Positions 1-5,763 of a stretch of 5,800 nucleotides of DNA are shown here, one piece after another (the stretch's first letter is position 1; the number at the start of each line of letters is the position of its first letter). The DNA comes from Thermomicrobiales bacterium. GTDB lineage: Bacteria > Chloroflexota > Limnocylindria > Limnocylindrales > CSP1-4. The translations under genes and the position numbers were made by a program. The stretch is taken from assembly GCA_004525275.1 (NCBI GenBank), contig SPCO01000106.1:1-5800 (forward strand), written 5' to 3'. Below the pieces are notes generated by a model that had not been told where the DNA came from, searched no databases, and saw only the letters and a program-made list of their open reading frames with translations.

Positions 1-1080
1 CTCCAGGATGCGGGCGTAACCGTCAACGTGGACGTCGTCCGGTCGGAGTTCGAAAAACTCATGCGCCAGGCCGAATCGGTCAACGAGAAGGCCGCCGAGG
101 CGCTCGAACAAACCCTGCGGACCAATTTCGCCGACGGGGATGGCCGTCTGCCGCGAACCCTGGAGCGGTTCCTCGGCGATCGCGGCGCATTGCGCTCGAT
201 GGTGGATGAGTTGTTCGACGAATCAAAACGCGACAGCGCGATCGGCCGGATCGGATCCATGTTGGAGCGCTACTTCGATGGTGATGCGTCCAAGCTGGCC
301 GTGTTGCTCGATCCGACCCGCCTCAACTCGCCGATGCACCAGTTCCGCAGGGAGATGACGGACGGGTTCCGCTCGCTGGAGGAGCGGCTCGTGGCCATCG
401 AAGCCGCGGCGGCGGCTCGCGGCTCGGAGCGGGCGCGGTCCACTGCCAAAGGCGGAGACTTCGAGGACCTGCTCGAGGCTATGCTCGCCGACCTGGCTCG
501 CGGCGCCGGCGATCTACTCGATCGGACCGGTACCGACACTGGTTCGCTGATGAAGTCGAAGAAGGGCGACTTCGTCCTGACCCTGGACGCTCGCGTCGCC
601 CGCGGTTGCGACGTACGGGTCGTCATCGAGGCCAAGGATCGCCCGATGTCGATGCGCGCGATGCGGGAGGAGCTGCGCGAGGCGAAGGAGAATCGTGGCG
701 CGGCCGTGGCTGTCGTGGTCTTCTCTGAAGCACATGCGCCGAGCGGGGTCGCCCCATTCAACCTCGTCGGCGACGATGTCTACTGCGTCATCGACCCCGA
801 CGCTCCTGACCCGACGTCCCTCGAAGCGGCCATCCGATTGGCGCGGCTGCTCGCGCTGGCATCGCTCGTCGAGCGCGAGGTCGAGGTGGACGCCGCCGCG
901 ATCGGAGCTACGCTGACCGCCGTTCGAGAGCAGCTCGAGGCCGTCCGCACGCTCAAAGCCCAGCTGACGTCGATCTCCAACGCGACCAAGGCGGTCTGGG
1001 TCGGCCTTGATTCGATGCGCTCGAACATCCTGGCTCGAGTCGCCGAAGCAGAGGCGGAGCTGCGAACGTCCAGCGGATAG
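1..1080 (+). CDS. Partial (5' cut) RmuC/DUF2130-like PD-(D/E)XK nuclease-fold protein
   Basis: The frame is open to base 1, so the true start is probably upstream; the GTG at 28 has no Shine-Dalgarno and I do not treat it as the start. Numbering from that GTG, residues 1-135 and 260-350 are mostly charged helix, probably coiled coil (for example residues 105-130 and 290-345). A mixed alpha/beta core at about 140-257 separates them. The core has the order expected of a PD-(D/E)XK nuclease: a helix with acidic residues (KGGDFEDLLE, E146), then KKGDF (D181), then VVIEAKD (E201, K203), then a helix and the strand AVAVVVFSEA. Helical arms around a GDF...ExK core resemble RmuC and DUF2130 proteins, thought to act on DNA or recombination intermediates. 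That is family knowledge; activity here is inferred. No signal peptide or membrane segment is seen in the visible part, so it is probably cytoplasmic. The fold class is fairly secure, the exact family is not. Confidence 0.8.
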   Translation, partial: LQDAGVTVNVDVVRSEFEKLMRQAESVNEKAAEALEQTLRTNFADGDGRLPRTLERFLGDRGALRSMVDELFDESKRDSAIGRIGSMLERYFDGDASKLAVLLDPTRLNSPMHQFRREMTDGFRSLEERLVAIEAAAAARGSERARSTAKGGDFEDLLEAMLADLARGAGDLLDRTGTDTGSLMKSKKGDFVLTLDARVARGCDVRVVIEAKDRPMSMRAMREELREAKENRGAAVAVVVFSEAHAPSGVAPFNLVGDDVYCVIDPDAPDPTSLEAAIRLARLLALASLVEREVEVDAAAIGATLTAVREQLEAVRTLKAQLTSISNATKAVWVGLDSMRSNILARVAEAEAELRTSSG

Positions 1081-1106
1081 GGCTATGGCGGACTGGGACG
1101 CCTGCC

Positions 1107-1118
1107 TATCGGTATCGG
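1107..1118 (+). repeat. Tandem 6-bp repeat TATCGG x2 in the gap before the protease gene
   Basis: TATCGG occurs twice in immediate succession in the 87-nt gap between the nuclease-like gene and the protease gene. It is A/T-richer than its surroundings. It may simply be spacer, or part of a promoter/leader for the protease gene, but no matching -35 element is seen at the right distance. The rest of the gap holds TATGGC at 1084-1089 and GGGGG at 1151-1155. Confidence 0.3.
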
Positions 1119-1167
1119 GACGAAGGTGCCGTTGGCCAGACCTTGTCGTTGGGGGCATCCTGTCCAG

Positions 1168-3615
1168 ATGCACGAACGGATCGCGGCCCTGCTGCTCGCC
1201 CTGCTCATCGCCGTTCCGCTCGCCGGACCGACGAGCGCGGCGGAACCGGCGGCGACATTCGTACCGGAACCGAGTCAGGGACCACCGCCCTCGCCATCCC
1301 CAAGCGAGCAGCCCGTCGTCGAACCTGTGCCCGTAGCCCCTCCAGAGCCCGAAGCCACTCCAGAGCCCGAAGCCACTCCCGAAGCCACTCCCGACCCATC
1401 GGCTGAGCCATCCGCCGAGCCAACGGCCCCCCGGTTCGCGGCGGAGGTTCCGAAAGGTGCCCCGAGCATCAAGGATCGATATATCGTCCTGCTCCGGAGC
1501 GGTGCCGACACGAAGGCGCTCGTTGCAAGAGTCCGCCAGCGGGATGGCGTCAAGGTTGACCGCCAATTCGGGCAAACGGTCCGGGGCTTCTCAGCTCGGC
1601 TCGAGAGTGACCAGAAACTCGCCCTCCTGAACGACCCGAACGTCGTCGCGATCGTGCCCGATGAGATCGTCCAACTCGCCCAGACGATCCCGACGGGTGT
1701 GGCACGAGTGGGTGGCCAGCTGCGTGACGTCGCCGGCATCGATGGCACGGATCAGCGGGTCGATGCCGACGTGGCCATCGTCGACACCGGGATCTGGGCC
1801 GATCACCCGGATCTCAATGTCGCGGGCGGCTACAACTGCTCGACATCGGACAGGACCGCCTGGCGCGACAAGAACAATCACGGAACGCACGTGGCCGGGA
1901 CCGTGGGCGCGCTCGATAACAGCTATGGCGTCGTCGGCGTCGCACCCGGGGCGCGCGTCTACGGCGTCAAGATCCTCAACGACAAGGGGTACGGACTGAT
2001 CTCCTGGTACGTCTGCGGCCTCGATTGGATCCTGGCTCAACGCGACCCGAACGATGCGTCGCGCCCGCTCTTCGAGGCGGTCAACATGAGCGTCACGAAG
2101 GCAGGTTCGGACGACCACAACTGTGGTTACACGACGAAGGATGTGCTCCACCGGGCCATCTGTCGGGTCGTTGCTGGCGGGATCACGGTGGTCGCTGCAG
2201 CCGCCAATGACAGCCACCCCGCCTCGAAGAACATCCCAGCCAGCTACAACGAGGTCATCACGGTCTCCGCGCTGGCCGACACGGACGGGAAGGCTGGCGG
2301 CCTCGGCGGCAACGCCTGCTATTCCTGGGGCAGCTACGACAAGGACGACACGTTCGCCAACTTCAGCAACTACGGCGGCGATGTCGATCTGATCGCACCG
2401 GGTAAATGCATCATCTCGACGGTGCCAAACACGAGCTATGCCACGATGTCAGGCACCTCGATGGCAGCGCCCGCCGTTGCCGGCGCCGTTGCGCTCTACA
2501 AGGCGGGTCGCCCGTACGCGACGCCGGCCGAAGTCCGCGAGTCGCTCCGCTATCTCGGCAATTACGGCTGGAAGACCTCGACGGATCCCGACTCGACCCA
2601 CGAGCCCCTGCTTGACGTGTCACGGATCGGAGCGCTCGGAACCTTCTCGCTGGCTTCGGCGGGCTCGAGCGTTGCGACGGTCGAAGGCGCGACCACGGCG
2701 ACCGTGCCGTTCACGGTCGTGCGCAGCGGCACCTTCTTCGAGCGGGTCAAGCTGTCCGTCACCTCGGCACCGTCTGGCTGGTCGGCCACGATGAGCACCT
2801 CGAGCCTGATGGGCTGGTCCGCGACAGCCGGGTCGATCAAGGTCGTCGTGCCCTCCAACGCCAACCCGGGGACCTATGCCATCGGGATCAAGGGCACCAA
2901 TCAGGGTCGCACGGCAACAGCCAACATCTCAGTCAGGGTCGTCCAGGACAACCCAACCGCGAACGCCCCCAGCGCGTCGCTCGTAGCGGGGTCGAAGATG
3001 GGTCGAACGACGATGCGCGTGCGAATCGCCTGGCCGGCCGCGACGGACCCGACGAGTGCGATCGGCGGGTACGAGGTGCAGCGTCGGGCTGGCGGAGGTT
3101 CGTGGTCGACATCGTTGAGTCGAACCGCCGGCCAGCGCGTCGCGTCGTACAACATCGGTTTCGATGCGGATTATCAGTTCAGGGTCCGAGCCGTGGATAC
3201 GGCCGGCAACTGGAGCGCTTGGGCCGTGACGTCGGGCGCAGTTCGGGTCCACCCGGTGGACGACCGAAGTAGTTCGGTTCTTCGCAGTGGCACTTGGCGA
3301 CGGTATTCAGCCTCGAGTGCGTGGCAGGGGACCGTGATCGGGTCTTCGAAGACCAATGCCAGCGTCAGTTTCACGTTCACCGGCTACGGATTGGCCCTGG
3401 TGGCGCCCAAGAGTACCCATCGTGGCCCGGTCCAGGTCTACGTGGATGACACGTACGTCGGCACGATCTCGATGAAGGCCAGTCCATCGGAGCGCCGGGA
3501 AGTCGTGTTCACGAAGACCTTCTCGTCGGGCGGCAGTCACACGATCGTGTTGAGACCCGCGGGCACCGGGAAGCACCCGCAATTCCGCCTCGATGCCTTC
3601 GCCGTCCTGAAGTAG
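1168..3615 (+). CDS. Secreted subtilisin-like S8 serine protease with I9 propeptide, Ig-like, FN3 and C-terminal module
   Basis: An 815-residue exported endopeptidase, with domains in this order. Signal peptide 1-24: MHER, then hydrophobic IAALLLALLIAVPLAG, likely cut near TSA/AE. Pro/Glu/Ser/Thr-rich spacer 26-90. I9-type inhibitor propeptide about 103-171 (DRYIVLLRSG ... AIVPDEIVQLA). S8 domain about 174-488 with Asp206 (VAIVDTG), His238 (NNHGTHVAGT), oxyanion Asn347 (VVAAAAND) and Ser431 (GTSMAAP). Ig/NEW3-like beta domain about 491-593. FN3 about 603-694. C-terminal beta-sandwich module 697-815. All six cysteines (224, 283, 319, 332, 384, 414) lie in the catalytic domain, suggesting up to three disulfides. 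The triad is complete, so it should be active after propeptide removal; the substrate is unknown. I chose ATG 1168 because the signal peptide begins there and third-position GC rises there. An in-frame GTG at 1126, five bases after GGGA, would add 14 residues and remains possible. There is no LPXTG-type anchor, so it is either free or held by its tail. Confidence 0.95.
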   Translation: MHERIAALLLALLIAVPLAGPTSAAEPAATFVPEPSQGPPPSPSPSEQPVVEPVPVAPPEPEATPEPEATPEATPDPSAEPSAEPTAPRFAAEVPKGAPSIKDRYIVLLRSGADTKALVARVRQRDGVKVDRQFGQTVRGFSARLESDQKLALLNDPNVVAIVPDEIVQLAQTIPTGVARVGGQLRDVAGIDGTDQRVDADVAIVDTGIWADHPDLNVAGGYNCSTSDRTAWRDKNNHGTHVAGTVGALDNSYGVVGVAPGARVYGVKILNDKGYGLISWYVCGLDWILAQRDPNDASRPLFEAVNMSVTKAGSDDHNCGYTTKDVLHRAICRVVAGGITVVAAAANDSHPASKNIPASYNEVITVSALADTDGKAGGLGGNACYSWGSYDKDDTFANFSNYGGDVDLIAPGKCIISTVPNTSYATMSGTSMAAPAVAGAVALYKAGRPYATPAEVRESLRYLGNYGWKTSTDPDSTHEPLLDVSRIGALGTFSLASAGSSVATVEGATTATVPFTVVRSGTFFERVKLSVTSAPSGWSATMSTSSLMGWSATAGSIKVVVPSNANPGTYAIGIKGTNQGRTATANISVRVVQDNPTANAPSASLVAGSKMGRTTMRVRIAWPAATDPTSAIGGYEVQRRAGGGSWSTSLSRTAGQRVASYNIGFDADYQFRVRAVDTAGNWSAWAVTSGAVRVHPVDDRSSSVLRSGTWRRYSASSAWQGTVIGSSKTNASVSFTFTGYGLALVAPKSTHRGPVQVYVDDTYVGTISMKASPSERREVVFTKTFSSGGSHTIVLRPAGTGKHPQFRLDAFAVLK
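1345..1392 (+). repeat. In-frame tandem repeat (18+18+12 bp) encoding EPEATP units
   Basis: Two consecutive 18-bp units (1345-1362 and 1363-1380) differ only at the last base, A against C. They are followed by a 12-bp partial unit (1381-1392). They encode EPEATP, EPEATP, EATP (residues 60-75), then PDPSAEPSAEP, in the spacer between signal peptide and propeptide. The near-identical units point to recent slippage, so repeat number probably varies between strains. The protein segment is expected to be extended and unstructured. Confidence 0.9.
2974..3612 (+). repeat. Protein-level paralogous module, copy A (FN3 + C-terminal domain of the protease)
   Basis: Protease residues 603-815 align along their whole length with residues 73-285 of the next gene product. 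The FN3 parts (94 residues each) align without gaps; the C-terminal domains (119 residues each) need one small gap on either side. Shared landmarks are YxFRxxAVDxAGxxSxWAV, VDDRSxSVxR, FTGYG, VYxDxxY, FSxGGxHTIxLR and the terminal FRxDAFxxL. The FTGYG ... VYVDD ... GGSHTI ... DAF pattern resembles jelly-roll, galactose-binding-like modules of secreted proteins, so binding to carbohydrate or cell surface is inferred. DNA similarity is low, so the duplication is old. Confidence 0.85.
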
Positions 3616-3620
3616 CCGCG

Positions 3621-3656
3621 CCGCCCCGACCGGCGGATCGAGGCTCTTGACGCCTC
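3621..3656 (+). terminator. Two small tandem hairpins after the protease gene (possible terminator)
   Basis: Six bases after the protease stop, CCGCC (3621-3625) can pair with GGCGG (3632-3636) across a 6-nt loop. Then GAGGC (3640-3644) can pair with GCCTC (3652-3656) across a 7-nt loop. Stems are only 5 bp and no T-tract follows, so this is at best a weak or non-canonical terminator. The placement directly after a long gene is the main support. Confidence 0.25.
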
Positions 3657-3704
3657 CGTCATGCTGGTGTGAGCCACCCACCGATGGCGTGTTCCTTCAT
3701 GCTT

Positions 3705-3709
3705 GGAGA
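3705..3709 (+). promoter_or_regulatory. Ribosome binding site (GGAGA) fixing the start at ATG 3717
   Basis: GGAGA lies 7 nt before ATG 3717. Earlier in-frame candidates (GTG 3669, ATG 3684, ATG 3699) lack a comparable site, and they would put an atypical N-terminal stretch ahead of the signal peptide. This site therefore sets the preferred start of the small secreted protein. Confidence 0.7.
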
Positions 3710-3716
3710 TCGCCAC

Positions 3717-4574
3717 ATGCAAGCGACGTATGCCCATCGATCGCCGCCAAACCGACGCAGGGTCCTGGCGCTACTCATCGGGCTGCTGGTCGTGAGCGGC
3801 CTCGCTCAGCCGATGGCCCGGCCCGCAGCCGCCGCCGACGCCCCATGGTTAGCAAAGCCCGGATCGGAATCATCCCGCATCGGCCAGGACACCTCGGTCG
3901 GCAGCGACCTGCCGGCGCCGAACGAACCCGTTGCCTGGCTCCTACGTGGTGAGCGAATGCACGGCGCGACGCTCGTGATCCGCGTGACGTGGGGCCGATG
4001 GACGCACCCCGACATGCCGATCGTGGCGCATCGGTTGCAACTCAGCCGGGACGGCGGCCCGTGGACCCGGACGAAGGTGCGCAGCGGAACGAACCAAGGC
4101 GCACATTACAAGATCGCCTTCGGGTCGACGTATCGGTTCCGCCTTCAGGCCGTCGACGCGGCCGGAGATCGGAGCCCCTGGGCCGTCAGCTCGCGCACGA
4201 CGCGCATCTCTCGGGTCGACGATCGGAGTGCATCCGTCGTTCGAGTTGGTGCGTGGCACCATCGGAGCGACGCGAGCGCCTATCGACACACGCTGACCGG
4301 ATCCGGACAGGCGGGTGCCAGCCTCGCCCGCACCTTCACGGGGTACGGCGTGGGAGTCGTCGTTCCGGCCACGCATCAGCAGCGAAACGTGGACGTTTAC
4401 ATCGATGGCGTCTATCGCACGACACTCCGCCTGCACGCGATCAATCCGCCCCGGAGCCGTAAGGTCGTCTACGAGGCCAGGTTCAGCGCCGGCGGCACAC
4501 ACACGATCGAGCTCCGGGTTCGGGCTGGTAGGCGGCCCGAATTCCGGTTTGATGCGTTCGTCATCTTGCGATAG
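3717..4574 (+). CDS. Secreted protein consisting of an FN3 domain and the protease-type C-terminal module
   Basis: A 285-residue exported protein without a recognisable enzymatic domain. Signal peptide: basic n-region ending NRRR (12-15), hydrophobic VLALLIGLLVVSGLA (16-30), cleavage near PAAA/ADA (about 39-40). A linker (41-72) leads to an FN3 domain (about 73-164; strands include RVTW, HRLQLS, YRFRLQAVDAAG) and a C-terminal beta-sandwich module (167-285; VDDRSASVVR, FTGYG, VDVYIDGVY, GGTHTIELR, FRFDAFVIL). The last 213 residues match the tail of the upstream protease end to end, so the two genes are paralogous over this part. Protease, propeptide and Ig-like domains are absent, and the gap between the genes is too short to hide them. 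No cysteines, membrane anchor or LPXTG motif are seen in the mature part. It could be a binding protein for the same ligand as the protease tail, a competitor, or a duplication remnant still under selection. The open frame and conserved landmarks argue against a pseudogene. Function is unknown. Confidence 0.88.
   Translation: MQATYAHRSPPNRRRVLALLIGLLVVSGLAQPMARPAAAADAPWLAKPGSESSRIGQDTSVGSDLPAPNEPVAWLLRGERMHGATLVIRVTWGRWTHPDMPIVAHRLQLSRDGGPWTRTKVRSGTNQGAHYKIAFGSTYRFRLQAVDAAGDRSPWAVSSRTTRISRVDDRSASVVRVGAWHHRSDASAYRHTLTGSGQAGASLARTFTGYGVGVVVPATHQQRNVDVYIDGVYRTTLRLHAINPPRSRKVVYEARFSAGGTHTIELRVRAGRRPEFRFDAFVILR
3933..4571 (+). repeat. Protein-level paralogous module, copy B (FN3 + C-terminal domain of the small secreted protein)
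   Basis: Residues 73-285 of the small secreted protein are the counterpart of protease residues 603-815. By hand alignment the C-terminal part has about 50 identities over roughly 119 positions. The FN3 part keeps the W at both ends, the Y-F-R-AVD-AG strand and the SxWAV motif. The residue offset (530) is constant through the FN3 domain, showing colinear descent of the whole two-domain block rather than separate acquisition. Confidence 0.85.
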
Positions 4575-4581
4575 GCGCCGC

Positions 4582-4591
4582 CACGGCCGTG
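4582..4591. promoter_or_regulatory. Perfect 10-bp palindrome CACGGCCGTG upstream of Ku
   Basis: A perfect inverted repeat without spacer, 8 bases after the stop of the small secreted protein gene and about 80 bases before the Ku start. It occupies roughly where a -35 region would lie for the TATGGT at 4607. It could be an operator half of the Ku promoter, but short palindromes are frequent in GC-rich DNA. Confidence 0.25.
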
Positions 4592-4606
4592 CTTGCCCTC
4601 GTGCGC

Positions 4607-4612
4607 TATGGT
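4607..4612 (+). promoter_or_regulatory. Possible -10 element TATGGT upstream of Ku
   Basis: TATGGT sits in GCTATGGTGG, 58 nt before the Ku start codon, the most A/T-containing hexamer of the otherwise GC-rich gap. No acceptable -35 hexamer is found 16-18 nt upstream and no TGn extension precedes it, so this is only a candidate. A near-identical GCTATGGCGG occurs at 1082-1091 in the gap before the protease gene. Confidence 0.2.
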
Positions 4613-4630
4613 GGCCGTCCCCGACGCTGA

Positions 4631-4640
4631 CCGGCGCCGG
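4631..4640. promoter_or_regulatory. Perfect 10-bp palindrome CCGGCGCCGG upstream of Ku
   Basis: A second perfect palindrome in the same gap, 30 bases before the Ku start codon and downstream of the candidate -10. If the TATGGT is real, it would lie in the transcribed leader and could be an operator. Chance occurrence is likely given the base composition. Confidence 0.2.
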
Positions 4641-4660
4641 GCGGCGATCGGCGAAACAAC

Positions 4661-4665
4661 GAGGA
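4661..4665 (+). promoter_or_regulatory. Ribosome binding site (GAGGA) fixing the Ku start at ATG 4671
   Basis: GAGGA ends 5 nt before ATG 4671. The frame is open further upstream to a TTG at 4593, but the Ku family begins with the MxRxxWKGxIxFGLV motif found right after ATG 4671. The ribosome site and the family N-terminus therefore agree on this start. Confidence 0.75.
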
Positions 4666-4670
4666 CGGAC

Positions 4671-5606
4671 ATGGCACGTGCGATGTGGAAGGGCGCGATC
4701 CAGTTCGGGCTGGTGACCATCCCGGTCAAGCTCTACCTGGCGACTGAATCCAAGGGCATCAGTTTCAACATGCTCCACAAGGAGGATCTGTCGCGGATCC
4801 AGATGAAGGTCTGGTGCCCGGTCGAGGACGACCAGATCTCAAGATCGGACACGGTCAAGGGCTTCGAATACTCCCCGGGCGAGTACGTGGTCATCACCGA
4901 CGAGGACCTGGAGAACGTCCCCCTCAAGACCGTGCGGTCGATCGAGATCGAGCAATTCACCAAGGCCAAGCGCGATGACGCCGCCGTTCGTTTCGTCAAG
5001 AGTGCCTATTACCTGGAGCCGGACAAGATCGGCCGCAAGGCGTTTCACCTCCTCAAGACGGTTCTGGAAGCGGACGGACTCACCGCCATCTGCAAGGTCG
5101 TCATCAAGGACCGCGAGGCGCTGGCGGCGCTCGATCCGTTCGGTGAGACGATGCTGATGACAACCCTGCACTGGCCCGACGAGATCAGATCGGTCAGTGA
5201 GCTCGACCTTGGCGACGAGGAGTATCAGTTCAAACCCGCTGAGCTGGCGATGGCCGCGCAACTCGTGTCCGCGATGACCGGCGAGTTTGATCCGAGCCAA
5301 TACAAGGATGAGTACCGTCAGGCTCTCGAGTCGATCATCGAGGCCAAGGTCGAGGGTAAGGAGACGGTCGCCATCGAGGCGCCCGAGGAGACCAGCAACC
5401 TCATCGACCTGATGGCCGCGCTCGAGGCGTCGGTCAACGCGGCCAAGACGGCACGGGAAGCGAGTTCGTCCAGGCCGGTCTCCGTCGCGGATGCCAAGGC
5501 GGCCAAGGCGCGGAGCAAGACCGCGACCGTCGCGACGCCGGCCACCGCCGCCGCCACCGAGGATGACGAGGCCGCCAAGCCGGCTCGCAAGCGAAAGTCC
5601 GCGTAG
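4671..5606 (+). CDS. ku: Bacterial Ku protein (NHEJ DNA end-binding)
   Basis: A 311-residue protein, a normal length for bacterial Ku. Ku forms a homodimeric ring that threads onto double-strand DNA ends in the cytoplasm and recruits the ligase/polymerase LigD for non-homologous end joining. Family features in order: AMWKGAIQFGLVTIPVKLY (4-22), WCPVEDDQISRSD then VKGFEYSPGEYVVITDEDL (48-80), SIEIEQFTKA (90-99), SAYYLEPDKIGRKAFHLLK (111-129), the KVVIKDREALAAL core strand (142-154), HWPDEIRSVSEL (167-178), ELAMAAQLVSAMTGEFDP (191-208) and YKDEYRQALESIIEAKVEGK (211-230). Residues 255-311 form an Ala/Lys/Ser/Thr-rich, probably disordered tail ending KPARKRKSA; such basic tails on bacterial Ku contribute to DNA binding and LigD interaction (family knowledge). 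The core appears intact with no frameshift. No ligD is recognisable in the window, so the partner must lie elsewhere or just downstream. The 96-nt upstream gap suggests its own transcript. Confidence 0.97.
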   Translation: MARAMWKGAIQFGLVTIPVKLYLATESKGISFNMLHKEDLSRIQMKVWCPVEDDQISRSDTVKGFEYSPGEYVVITDEDLENVPLKTVRSIEIEQFTKAKRDDAAVRFVKSAYYLEPDKIGRKAFHLLKTVLEADGLTAICKVVIKDREALAALDPFGETMLMTTLHWPDEIRSVSELDLGDEEYQFKPAELAMAAQLVSAMTGEFDPSQYKDEYRQALESIIEAKVEGKETVAIEAPEETSNLIDLMAALEASVNAAKTAREASSSRPVSVADAKAAKARSKTATVATPATAAATEDDEAAKPARKRKSA

Positions 5607-5616
5607 CGCTGCAGAC

Positions 5617-5634
5617 CGGCCGGCAGTTGGGCCG
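5617..5634 (+). terminator. Hairpin after Ku (possible weak terminator) in a 157-nt gap
   Basis: CGGCC (5617-5621) can pair with GGCCG (5630-5634) around an 8-nt loop, starting 11 bases after the Ku stop. The stem is short and no T-run follows, so intrinsic termination is doubtful. The remaining gap up to 5763 contains a spaced inverted repeat ACCCGT (5659-5664) / ACGGGT (5695-5700), but no recognisable gene, tRNA or promoter. Confidence 0.25.
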
Positions 5635-5763
5635 ACTCCGTTCACCGCCGCCGATCTCACCCGTACGCCGAAGCGCCCGGTCCAGCGCCCTCGCACGGGT
5701 ATCCAGCACGAGGATGAGGCCGCGCCAGATCCAGCCGTAACATCTGCCGGCCAAGCGCGTCGT

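Noticed and set aside
1126..1167. GTG 1126 as the protease start
   Set aside because: A GGGA precedes it, but the 14 added residues have weaker third-position GC and would lengthen an already complete signal peptide. It is kept as a possible alternative in the gene entry.
514..1575. Long open frame (353 codons) on the - strand across the nuclease-like and protease genes
   Set aside because: It is antisense to two well-supported genes and crosses their gap. Its product is Arg/Gly-rich with repeats that mirror the protease spacer, as expected of a shadow frame in GC-rich DNA.
3647..3652. TTGACG as a -35 box for the small secreted protein gene
   Set aside because: No -10-like hexamer is found 16-18 nt downstream, and the hexamer lies within a candidate hairpin.
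3750..3773. Tat signal (NRRRVLAL) in the small secreted protein
   Set aside because: Two arginines precede the hydrophobic stretch, but the S/T-RR-x-F-L-K consensus is not met; an ordinary Sec signal explains it.
4593..4670. N-terminal extension of Ku from TTG 4593
   Set aside because: The family N-terminus and a good ribosome site both place the start at ATG 4671.
3942..4778. 278-codon open frame on the - strand opposite the small secreted protein
   Set aside because: Shadow frame of low-complexity composition. The + strand frame has a signal peptide, ribosome site and a paralogue next door.
4839..5696. 285-codon open frame on the - strand opposite Ku
   Set aside because: It is entirely antisense to a clear Ku gene and Arg/Leu/Gly-rich, with no recognisable motif and no ribosome site.
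5635..5763. Upstream extension of the last frame, or a tRNA, in the gap after Ku
   Set aside because: The frame is open but its codon third positions are non-coding-like, and no tRNA arms could be folded by eye.
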